NCBI GenBank assembly: GCA_947088515.1
Contig: CAMUHA010000222.1
Coordinates: 1 to 5,157, forward strand
DNA from: an uncultured bacterium
GTDB lineage: Bacteria; Bacillota; Clostridia; Lachnospirales; Lachnospiraceae
Length of the DNA: 5,157 nt
Direction of reading: 5' to 3'
The notes under the pieces were generated by a model. That model saw only the letters and a program-made list of their open reading frames with translations, had not been told where the DNA came from and did no database searches. Position numbers and translations under genes: made by a program. Position 1 is the stretch's first letter; every line of letters starts with the position of its first letter. Positions 1 through 5,157 of the stretch are shown one piece after another.

Positions 1-450
1 TCCGGCGACTCCCAGAGCTCGTCAAAGAACACAGAAGATAAATCTTCCGGCAAGAGTTCCTCTTCCGGCAAAAGCTATGCGTCGGCGTCCAATTATTCAG
101 GCACAGGAAGCAAGGGGCAGCAGATTGCCAATTATGCCTGTCAGTTTATTGGTAATCCTTATGTGCCGGGAGGCACAAGCCTGACAGAAGGGGCGGACTG
201 TTCCGGCTTTGTATGGCGGGTGTACAAGGATTTTGGCTACAGTGTGCCGCGTACGTCTTATTCCCTTAGAAGCTCCGGCAGCAGCGTATCTTATTCAGAA
301 GCGCAGCCTGGTGATGTAGTCTGCTATGCAGGACATGTGGGGATATATATTGGAAATGGGCAGATTGTCCATGCAAGCACCCAGAAAACGGGAATTAAAA
401 TTACTCATGCCACTTATAAAGAGATTCTTTCTGTGCGGAGAATCGTATAA
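1..450 (+). CDS. NlpC/P60 family cell-wall peptidase, C-terminal part (5' end outside window)
   Basis: The frame is open from base 1 to the TAA at 448-450, so only the last 149 residues are seen. Residues 1 to about 42 are a Ser/Gly/Lys-rich low-complexity linker. Residues about 43-149 form an NlpC/P60 domain. The catalytic Cys is residue 67 in the motif DCSGFV (codon 199-201), the catalytic His is residue 112 in GHVGIYIG (334-336), and the third triad position is His 124 in IVHAS (370-372). Family members are exported cysteine endopeptidases that cut the gamma-D-Glu to diamino-acid bond in peptidoglycan stems, in cell separation or wall turnover. A signal peptide and wall-binding repeats (often SH3b) would be expected upstream but are not visible. 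A GTG at 163 is internal to the domain and is not the true start. The gene ends 100 bases before the clpX-like gene on the same strand. The family call is firm; exact substrate and role are not determined. Confidence 0.93.
   Translation, partial: SGDSQSSSKNTEDKSSGKSSSSGKSYASASNYSGTGSKGQQIANYACQFIGNPYVPGGTSLTEGADCSGFVWRVYKDFGYSVPRTSYSLRSSGSSVSYSEAQPGDVVCYAGHVGIYIGNGQIVHASTQKTGIKITHATYKEILSVRRIV
43..78 (+). repeat. 18-bp imperfect tandem repeat in the peptidase linker
   Basis: Two consecutive 18-base units (43-60 and 61-78) both begin TCTTCCGGCAA and encode SSGKSS and SSGKSY. This is a small coding repeat within the flexible linker before the catalytic domain. Such linkers often vary in length between strains by slippage. 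No independent function is claimed. Confidence 0.6.
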
Positions 451-473
451 GCGGCGGCCATAAAGGGAAGAGC

Positions 474-491
474 TCTGGAAGTGGTTCCAGA
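474..491 (+). other. Small perfect hairpin between the peptidase and clpX-like genes
   Basis: TCTGGAA (474-480) and TTCCAGA (485-491) pair perfectly over 7 bp around a GTGG tetraloop. No T-run follows (ATTGAAATAAAA), so it does not look like a proper intrinsic terminator. It may weakly attenuate transcription, protect the upstream mRNA 3' end, or be chance. The 100-base gap shows no other clear element except the ribosome site before 551. Confidence 0.3.
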
Positions 492-550
492 TATTGAAAT
501 AAAACAGTGCTGCAGGAGATTCTGCGGCAGGCAGAAAGAAAGGAACATAT

Positions 551-2047
551 ATGTCAGATTTTGATGAAAAAGATAAAAACCAGTTAGAGGATAAAGAGCA
601 GGGAACAGAAGAAAAAAAAGAAGAAAAAAAGGAAAGTGAATATGAGGATGTCTGTTTTATCTGCCGGAGGCCGGAGAGTAAAGCAGGAAAGATGTTCAAG
701 CTTCCAAATCATATTTCCGTATGCAATGACTGTATGCACAAGACCATGGATACTGTGAGCCAGTTTGATTATCAGGGGATGTTAAACAATCCATCGCTGA
801 TGGACGACTTAAATAAAAATATGGGAGGAAAGGGATTTCCCAATATCCGTTTTGTGAATATTTCGGACCTTCAGGGAGAAGGCGGAATACCCAATAAGCA
901 GAGGATTAAAAAGAAAAAACCCAAAACCGGGCAGGAGAAAGTACTGGACATAAAGAATATCCCGCCTCCCCACAAAATCAAAGCCCAGCTTGACGATTAT
1001 GTGATTGGACAGGAATATGCCAAGAAAGTAATATCTGTGGCCGTCTATAATCATTACAAGAGAGTTGCCACAGGAACTCTGGATGATATTGAAATTGAAA
1101 AATCCAATATGCTGATGATTGGTCCCACAGGAAGTGGGAAAACATATCTGGTAAAAACCCTTGCAAGGCTTTTGGATGTGCCCCTTGCCATTACGGATGC
1201 TACGTCCCTTACAGAAGCCGGATATATTGGCGATGACATCGAAAGTGTGATTTCCAAGCTTCTCACCGCTGCGGGGAATGATGTGGAAAAGGCAGAAAGA
1301 GGAATTGTCTTTATTGATGAAATTGATAAGATTGCCAAAAAGAAAAACACCACCAGCAGGGATGTCAGCGGAGAAAGTGTACAGCAGGGGATGCTGCGGC
1401 TTTTAGAAGGGGCGGATGTGGAAGTTCCAGTAGGGGCCAACAGCAAAAACGCCATGGTGCCGCTTGCTACAATCAATACCAGAAATATTCTCTTTATCTG
1501 TGGGGGAGCGTTTCCTGATTTGGAAGAGATTATCAAGCAGCGTTTGAAAAAGCAGACATCCATTGGATTTAATGCGGAGCTTAAGGATAAGTTTGACAAG
1601 GAAAAGGATATTATAAGCAGGGTAACAGTGGAGGATTTAAAAAAGTTTGGCATGATTCCGGAATTTCTGGGACGTCTTCCAATCGTCTATACATTAGCTG
1701 CGCTGGATAAGTCCATGATGGTCAAGATTTTAAAAGAGCCGAAAAACGCAATCTTAAAGCAGTACCAGAAGCTTCTTGAGCTTGACGAAGTCAAGCTTGA
1801 ATTTGATGAAGGCGCACTGGAAGCTATTGCAGACAAAGCGATGGAGAAAGATACCGGAGCGAGGGCGCTGCGGGCCATTATTGAGGACTTTATGCTGGAT
1901 ATTATGTATGAAATCCCCAAAGATGATAATATTGGCAGGGTAACAATTACAAGAGAGTATATAGAGGGAACTGGAGGACCGGTGATTGATATACGGAGTA
2001 TCAGCGGGGAGAATCCGGATAATCTGAAGATGATTGAACAAAAATAA
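551..2047 (+). CDS. clpX: ClpX-family AAA+ unfoldase with altered RKH loop
   Basis: This is a 498-residue ATP-dependent unfoldase expected to feed proteins into the cytosolic ClpP chamber. Residues 1-33 are a charged Glu/Lys tail. A zinc-binding domain follows, with Cys 35/38 and 58/61. A Lys-rich linker of unusual length (about 62-135) precedes the AAA+ core. Motifs seen are Walker A GPTGSGKT (191-198), pore-1 loop GYIG (224-227), Walker B VFIDEID (253-259), pore-2 region SRDVSGESVQQ (269-279), ClpP-docking IGF loop (338-340), arginine finger EFLGRLP (Arg 375) and sensor 2 GARALR (436-441). The RKH loop of E. coli ClpX aligns with SKN (298-300), so two of its three residues are changed. Usual ClpX length is about 420-435; the excess is N-terminal. 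The ATG at 551 has a GAAAGGAA ribosome site (537-544). It lies next to a peptidase gene rather than tig/clpP, so it may be a paralogue beside a canonical clpX elsewhere. The family call is certain; the paralogue status is inferred. Confidence 0.95.
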   Translation: MSDFDEKDKNQLEDKEQGTEEKKEEKKESEYEDVCFICRRPESKAGKMFKLPNHISVCNDCMHKTMDTVSQFDYQGMLNNPSLMDDLNKNMGGKGFPNIRFVNISDLQGEGGIPNKQRIKKKKPKTGQEKVLDIKNIPPPHKIKAQLDDYVIGQEYAKKVISVAVYNHYKRVATGTLDDIEIEKSNMLMIGPTGSGKTYLVKTLARLLDVPLAITDATSLTEAGYIGDDIESVISKLLTAAGNDVEKAERGIVFIDEIDKIAKKKNTTSRDVSGESVQQGMLRLLEGADVEVPVGANSKNAMVPLATINTRNILFICGGAFPDLEEIIKQRLKKQTSIGFNAELKDKFDKEKDIISRVTVEDLKKFGMIPEFLGRLPIVYTLAALDKSMMVKILKEPKNAILKQYQKLLELDEVKLEFDEGALEAIADKAMEKDTGARALRAIIEDFMLDIMYEIPKDDNIGRVTITREYIEGTGGPVIDIRSISGENPDNLKMIEQK

Positions 2048-2096
2048 AAGTCAGGGAGGCTTTTCAGCCATCTGATTAAAAGTTAATAATGAGAGA

Positions 2097-2155
2097 ACGT
2101 CGGCAGGAATGCACAGGAAACATATGGTGCATTTTGCGGGCGTTTTTTTGTTTTT
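2097..2155 (+). terminator. Rho-independent terminator after the clpX-like gene
   Basis: The inner stem AATGCAC (2108-2114) pairs with GTGCATT (2127-2133) around a 12-base loop. The stem extends outward: 2097-2106 pairs with 2134-2143, with one G-G mismatch, one bulged G at 2107 and two G-T wobbles. A run of seven T (2143-2149), a G and five more T (2151-2155) follow directly. Position, long stem and T-tract all support termination of the clpX transcript, isolating it from the protease fragment downstream. Confidence 0.82.
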
Positions 2156-2199
2156 CACATATATTACACTAAAGACGGCAGACAGGATATATTAAGAAA

Positions 2200-2580
2200 A
2201 TGACAGACCGTGAAAAGATTATTTCCAATGATTATTATGATTTAATAGCAGACTATACATTGTCAGCGGAGCTAAGCGGGCTAGAAGGAGTGGTATACCA
2301 GCCAGTCAGTGGAGAAATGGGGGTGGCTTATGTGGAACGTTCTTCTGTTATTCCCATGAGCGTCAGCAGCTTTACCTATCCGGTTATTCCTAAACTGTAT
2401 GGACTGATGCAGGACCAGCAGGGAAGGTCTTTTGACTCGACCCCTTTAATCCGCAGCGGAATTACGCAAGTGCAGGGGGGCGTGCTTAACCTGACAGGAA
2501 GAGGAGTGGTAATTGGCTTTTTAGATACGGGGGAGCGAGTTATTATATTGTCAGAGAGGCGTCAGACCTATTTTAGATAA
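2200..2580 (+). pseudogene. S8 (Csp-like subtilisin) protease, truncated at the catalytic Asp motif
   Basis: The 126-residue ORF begins like the clostridial Csp-type S8 peptidases: an N-terminal pro-like segment (about 10-70, YYDLIADYTLSAEL then IPKLYGLM), then an SGITQVQ...LNLTGRGVVIGFLDTG stretch (87-111). This ends in the catalytic Asp 109 (codon 2524-2526) and its D-T-G motif. Full-length relatives continue at once with I-D and reach 500 or more residues carrying the catalytic His and Ser. Here the next 15 residues (GERVIIL..., from about 2533) are unrelated and a TAA stops the frame at 2578-2580. Neither other forward frame continues the protease, so a simple frameshift is unlikely. The product cannot be an active protease. 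The ATG at 2200 has only a weak upstream AGGAT (2185-2189). Csp relatives serve in spore germination in some clostridia; many Lachnospiraceae S8 homologues have unknown substrates. The most likely cause is insertion of the recombinase element that follows. Confidence 0.75.
2510..2570 (+). other. Putative attachment junction (att half-sites) of the integrative element
   Basis: Protease homology stops between the GAT of Asp 109 (2524-2526) and base 2533, in the string GATACGGGGGAG. To the left is host protease sequence. To the right, AT-rich DNA and a spaced repeat GTCAGA (2550-2555 and 2561-2566) lead into the recombinase operon. Large serine recombinases cross over at a 2-bp core flanked by about 20-25 bp on each side, which fits this span. 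The core dinucleotide cannot be fixed from one junction; GG within 2529-2533 or GA at 2524-2525 are candidates. Confidence 0.4.
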
Positions 2581-2657
2581 GCAATTGTGTGTCATAGGAC
2601 ATTCAGGCAGAAAAATAAAATGGAAGAAAATATTATTTTGCGCGAAAAAGAAAATTT

Positions 2658-2930
2658 ATGGATTTATCAATAGAAGAATTAAGACGTATGCAGTGTATGA
2701 ATATTATGGACTTAAAAAGAGAAGAGCTGGCAGAGGCAGATAAAATTACTATTGATACAAAGGAATGTATGGAGCGCCGTATCAAATCGTTTATGGAACA
2801 AACAGGCAATCCCTTTGCGCAAAATGTAGGAGAATATATTCTGCAGACAGGATTTATGGAGGATGCGGTATCTTCGATTGATGAATGTATGGTTCTGTAT
2901 GCCAAAAGAAAAATCCAGATTATGATGTAG
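2658..2930 (+). CDS. Small hypothetical protein, DUF6870-like, of the recombination module
   Basis: This is a 90-residue acidic, probably cytosolic protein without a signal peptide or membrane segment. The pattern M-D-L-x-R-E-E-L (about 16-24), then D-K-I-T-I-D (27-32), E-R-R-I-K-S-F-M-E-Q-T-G-N-P-F (38-52), then G-E-Y-I-L-Q-T-G-F (57-65) resembles my memory of DUF6870. That is a small family common near recombinases in Lachnospiraceae mobile elements, with unknown function; I could not check this by search. The ATG at 2658 has no good ribosome site; a 17-codon ORF from ATG 2620 overlaps it in another frame and could support coupled translation. Met 11 is an alternative start. The stop lies 60 bases before the recombinase start, so co-transcription is likely. 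By position it might be an accessory or directionality factor, but nothing in the sequence proves this. Confidence 0.62.
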   Translation: MDLSIEELRRMQCMNIMDLKREELAEADKITIDTKECMERRIKSFMEQTGNPFAQNVGEYILQTGFMEDAVSSIDECMVLYAKRKIQIMM

Positions 2931-2977
2931 AGGGCAAAGAACCGCCAAAAGAAAATGGATAGACAAAGTCTTTAAAC

Positions 2978-2983
2978 AGGAGG
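2978..2983 (+). promoter_or_regulatory. Strong ribosome binding site of the first recombinase
   Basis: A perfect AGGAGG lies 7 bases before the ATG at 2991. It fixes that start codon and contrasts with the weak sites of the two neighbouring element ORFs, suggesting this recombinase is translated best. Confidence 0.85.
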
Positions 2984-2990
2984 AATACAG

Positions 2991-4622
2991 ATGAAAGAAA
3001 AGGAGTTTTATAAGGCAGCCGTTTATCTTCGTTTAAGTCGTGAAGATGATTCCATCTGGGAGGGAAAGGGAAGCAAAATACATGGCAATAGTATCCTGTC
3101 CCAGAAGGACATGATACAGTCCTATATCAAAGGGCAAAATAACATGGAAATTTATGATATTTATACTGATAATGGTTTTTCAGGGACGAATTATGACAGG
3201 CCGGAATTTAAGCGGATGATGCAGGACATAGAAGCGGGAAAGGTAAATTGTGTGATAGTAAAGGATTTATCCAGATTGGGGCGTGATTATATAGAAGCCG
3301 GACGGTTGATTCAAAAGACATTTCCGGCTTTTTCAGTGCGGTTTATTGCGCTGACGGACCATTTTGATTCCCTAAGCGCGGATTATAATGAAAAATCGCT
3401 GGTCGTTCCCGTAAAAAATTTTGTCAATGACTCTTATGCGGGGGATATATCCGGCAAGGTGAGAAGCCATCAGAAAGTCAGAAGAGAAAAGGGCGACTTT
3501 ATCGGCGCTTTTACAGTTTATGGATATAAGAAAAGTAAAAATAACAGAAACCTGCTGGTTCCAGACGATTATGCCGCCAATATGGTGCGGAGAATTTTTG
3601 CATGGAAAATTAACGGATACAGCAATCTGGCTATTGCAAAAATGCTGGATGGTATGGGAATCCTTTCTCCTATGGAATATAAAAAGATGCAGGGAGAGAA
3701 ATACCAGACGGGTTTTGTAACAGGGGTAAATACGAAATGGTCTGCAGCAGCAGTAAAAAGAATACTGGTAAACGAAAATTATACGGGAACGCTGGTGCAG
3801 GGGAAAGTGGAAAAAGTGAATTACAAAATAAAAAAATCTGTGAAAAAGCCGGAAGAAGAATGGACAAAGGTGAAAAATGCACATGAAGCCATAATATCCA
3901 TGGAAGATTTTGAAACTGTGCAGGAGCTCCTTAAAATAGACACCCGTGCAGGAGGGGAAGAAAAAAAAGCCCATATTTACGCTGGAATTTTATTCTGCGG
4001 GGATTGCAGGGAGGCCATGATACGCCGGGTGCACCATTATAAAGGGAAAAAAACAGTTTCTTTTATCTGCCCTACCAGAAATAAGAGCGGAGCATGCAGC
4101 AGACACAAGATTTCGGAGAAGGATTTAAACGGTCTTGTGTTAACCGGAATCAGGCAGCAGGCTGCTTTGTTTTTAAATAAAAAGAAGGTTCAAAGCGCTG
4201 TGGAACAGATGGAGGTTTGCTTTGGGGAAGGAGCTGTCTTTGACAGGGAAATCAAGAGACTGAAAGAGGAACTGGGTCAGTATTTAATGATTAAAGCCGG
4301 TTTACATGAAGACTGGATAAAGGGTGTTATTACGGAAACAGATTTTAAGGATTTTGGGGAGATATACGAAAGCCGTTACAAGGAGCTTCAAAAAACCGTC
4401 TACAGACAGGAAGAAACTATAAAAAAACTTTATAAAGCAAAGGTTATGGCGGAAGAATGCCTGGGAGAGATGAAATCAGACATACAGATAGGGGAGCTTT
4501 CCAGAGAAATGCTGGTCTCCTTTGTAAAACGTATTTTGGTATATGAAGATAAAAGGGTATATCTGGAATACCAGCATAAGGAATTGTTTTCAAAAGTAGT
4601 TTGCTCTGACAACAGGGAATAA
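2991..4622 (+). CDS. Large serine recombinase (site-specific integrase), complete
   Basis: This 543-residue recombinase integrates and excises DNA through a 5'-phosphoserine intermediate. The resolvase-type catalytic domain spans about 8-155: nucleophile Ser 16 in YLRLSRED with Arg 14, GFSGTNYDRPEF (62-73), and DLSRLGRD (92-99) with active-site Arg 95 and 98. The following linker-helix motif NDSYAGDIS (146-154) connects to a 'recombinase' DNA-binding domain (about 175-300). A zinc ribbon comes next, with Cys 336/339 (CGDC) and Cys 360/369. The C-terminal region (about 400-505) is Lys/Glu-rich and probably coiled-coil, as in integrases where it controls synapsis direction. Length and domain order are normal and all key residues are present, so it should be active. 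It is preceded by an AGGAGG site and followed after 26 bases by a second recombinase. It resembles TnpX/TndX-type transposases in architecture. The element it moves probably begins near 2532. Confidence 0.97.
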   Translation: MKEKEFYKAAVYLRLSREDDSIWEGKGSKIHGNSILSQKDMIQSYIKGQNNMEIYDIYTDNGFSGTNYDRPEFKRMMQDIEAGKVNCVIVKDLSRLGRDYIEAGRLIQKTFPAFSVRFIALTDHFDSLSADYNEKSLVVPVKNFVNDSYAGDISGKVRSHQKVRREKGDFIGAFTVYGYKKSKNNRNLLVPDDYAANMVRRIFAWKINGYSNLAIAKMLDGMGILSPMEYKKMQGEKYQTGFVTGVNTKWSAAAVKRILVNENYTGTLVQGKVEKVNYKIKKSVKKPEEEWTKVKNAHEAIISMEDFETVQELLKIDTRAGGEEKKAHIYAGILFCGDCREAMIRRVHHYKGKKTVSFICPTRNKSGACSRHKISEKDLNGLVLTGIRQQAALFLNKKKVQSAVEQMEVCFGEGAVFDREIKRLKEELGQYLMIKAGLHEDWIKGVITETDFKDFGEIYESRYKELQKTVYRQEETIKKLYKAKVMAEECLGEMKSDIQIGELSREMLVSFVKRILVYEDKRVYLEYQHKELFSKVVCSDNRE

Positions 4623-4648
4623 ACAGGGATTAGGAAAATGGGGTGTAT

Positions 4649-5157
4649 ATGGCTAGAGTTTCCAAAAAAGGAATTAATTTGGATGCAGAGGCGGAAAAAG
4701 ACCTGGAAAAAGCGTATCGTGCCGGGATTTATGCAAGGTTGTCTGTGGAAGAGAAGGGGGGATCGGGCAGGCAGAGGGGAAAGGACAAAAGCAATGATTC
4801 AATTGAAGCCCAGATAGAAATTGCAAGGGCTTTTATCCGCAGCCAGAAGGATATGATTCTTTCAGGCTGTTATACAGATACAGGGAAAACCGGGACCAAC
4901 TTTGATAGAGAAGGCTTTGTACGTATGATGCAGGATGTGAGAACACAAAAGATAGACTGTATTGTTGTAAAAGATTTATCACGTTTTGGCAGAAACCACA
5001 TTGAAACCGGAAACTATATTGAAAAGATTTTTCCCTTTCTGGGAGTCCGGCTGATAGCTGTCACAGACAATTTTGACAGTATATGCACAACCGGACAAAA
5101 TGAAAAACTGGGTGTAAATCTGAAAAATCTGGTAAATGAAATGTATGCAAAGGATAT
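4649..5157 (+). CDS. Second large serine recombinase, N-terminal part (3' end outside window)
   Basis: The frame is open from ATG 4649 to the window end, giving 169 residues. After an N-terminal extension of about 23 residues comes a serine-recombinase catalytic domain: YARLSVEE with nucleophile Ser 32 and Arg 30, GKTGTNFDREGF (82-93 or so), DLSRFGRN with Asp 109, Arg 112 and Arg 115, and the linker-helix motif NEMYAKD at the edge. All visible catalytic residues are intact. The sequence is clearly diverged from the first recombinase, so this is not a recent duplication. An in-frame GTG at 4643 with AGGA 7 bases upstream (4632-4635) is a better-spaced start and would add two residues; ATG 4649 has only GGGGTG close by. 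Co-transcription with the first recombinase is likely. Tandem recombinases such as staphylococcal CcrA/CcrB act as partners, so this may be a partner integrase; that is inference. Confidence 0.95.
   Translation, partial: MARVSKKGINLDAEAEKDLEKAYRAGIYARLSVEEKGGSGRQRGKDKSNDSIEAQIEIARAFIRSQKDMILSGCYTDTGKTGTNFDREGFVRMMQDVRTQKIDCIVVKDLSRFGRNHIETGNYIEKIFPFLGVRLIAVTDNFDSICTTGQNEKLGVNLKNLVNEMYAKD

Larger units (their letters stand above)
2532..5157 (+). mobile_element. Left end of an integrative element encoding tandem large serine recombinases
   Basis: From about 2532 the sequence no longer matches the interrupted protease and carries a recombination module: a small DUF6870-like ORF, one complete large serine recombinase and a second, incomplete one, all on the + strand in probable operon order. 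Recombinase genes at one extremity, next to a host gene broken at a sharp point, are typical of Tn4451/Tn5397-like or prophage-like elements. Right end, cargo and type (conjugative, mobilisable or phage-derived) are not visible. The boundary is approximate to a few bases. Confidence 0.65.

Noticed and set aside
295..2041. Several long minus-strand ORFs across the peptidase and clpX-like genes (60-199 codons)
   Set aside because: They are antisense shadows of well-supported coding regions, with Ser/Leu/Phe-rich low-information translations and no recognisable domain or ribosome site.
2513..2546. Possible junction promoter, TTGGCT (2513-2518) with TATTAT (2541-2546)
   Set aside because: The spacing of 22 bases is too long for a sigma-A promoter; no convincing promoter was found for the recombinase operon.
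2524..2580. Simple frameshift as the cause of the protease truncation
   Set aside because: The other two forward frames after 2532 do not continue subtilase sequence (no I-D-Y-type continuation or later His/Ser motifs).
2620..2673. 17-codon ORF starting ATG 2620 ahead of the DUF6870-like gene
   Set aside because: Too short and without a good ribosome site to call a gene; mentioned only as a possible translational-coupling leader.
3372..3974. 200-codon minus-strand ORF and smaller overlapping ORFs within the first recombinase
   Set aside because: Antisense or alternate-frame shadows of the recombinase; Phe/Ile/His-rich translation without motifs.
1..5157. CRISPR array, tRNA or rRNA genes
   Set aside because: No regularly spaced repeats and no cloverleaf-like or rRNA-like sequence were seen; nearly all of the window is coding.

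Overview
The window looks like a chromosomal segment from a low-to-mid GC Firmicute, most probably a gut clostridium of the Lachnospiraceae type. This rests on the AGGAGG-type ribosome sites, A-rich intergenic DNA, a second-type ClpX, a Csp-like subtilase N-terminus, and large serine recombinases in tandem. The lineage is inferred from protein style, not from a marker gene. All recognised genes are on the + strand.

Left part (1-2155) is ordinary host DNA. It starts inside a gene for an exported NlpC/P60 cell-wall peptidase, of which a Ser/Gly/Lys linker and the full catalytic domain are visible. After a 100-base gap comes a complete ClpX-family AAA+ unfoldase of 498 residues. It has the zinc-binding domain, all ATPase motifs and the ClpP-docking IGF loop, but its RKH substrate loop is altered and its N-terminal half is extended. 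A strong hairpin plus T-tract terminator closes this unit.

Middle part (2200-2580) is the beginning of an S8 (subtilisin-like, Csp-type) protease. Family resemblance stops abruptly right after the catalytic Asp motif (D-T-G), and an unrelated tail of about 15 residues leads to a stop codon.

Right part (about 2532 to the end) reads as the left end of an integrative element. It holds a small DUF6870-like ORF, then a complete large serine recombinase of 543 residues with a strong ribosome site, then the start of a second, different large serine recombinase that runs off the window. The simplest reading is that a serine-recombinase element integrated into the protease gene at its active-site codons, truncating it, with 2510-2570 being one attachment junction. 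The other junction and the element's cargo lie outside the window, so this remains an inference.
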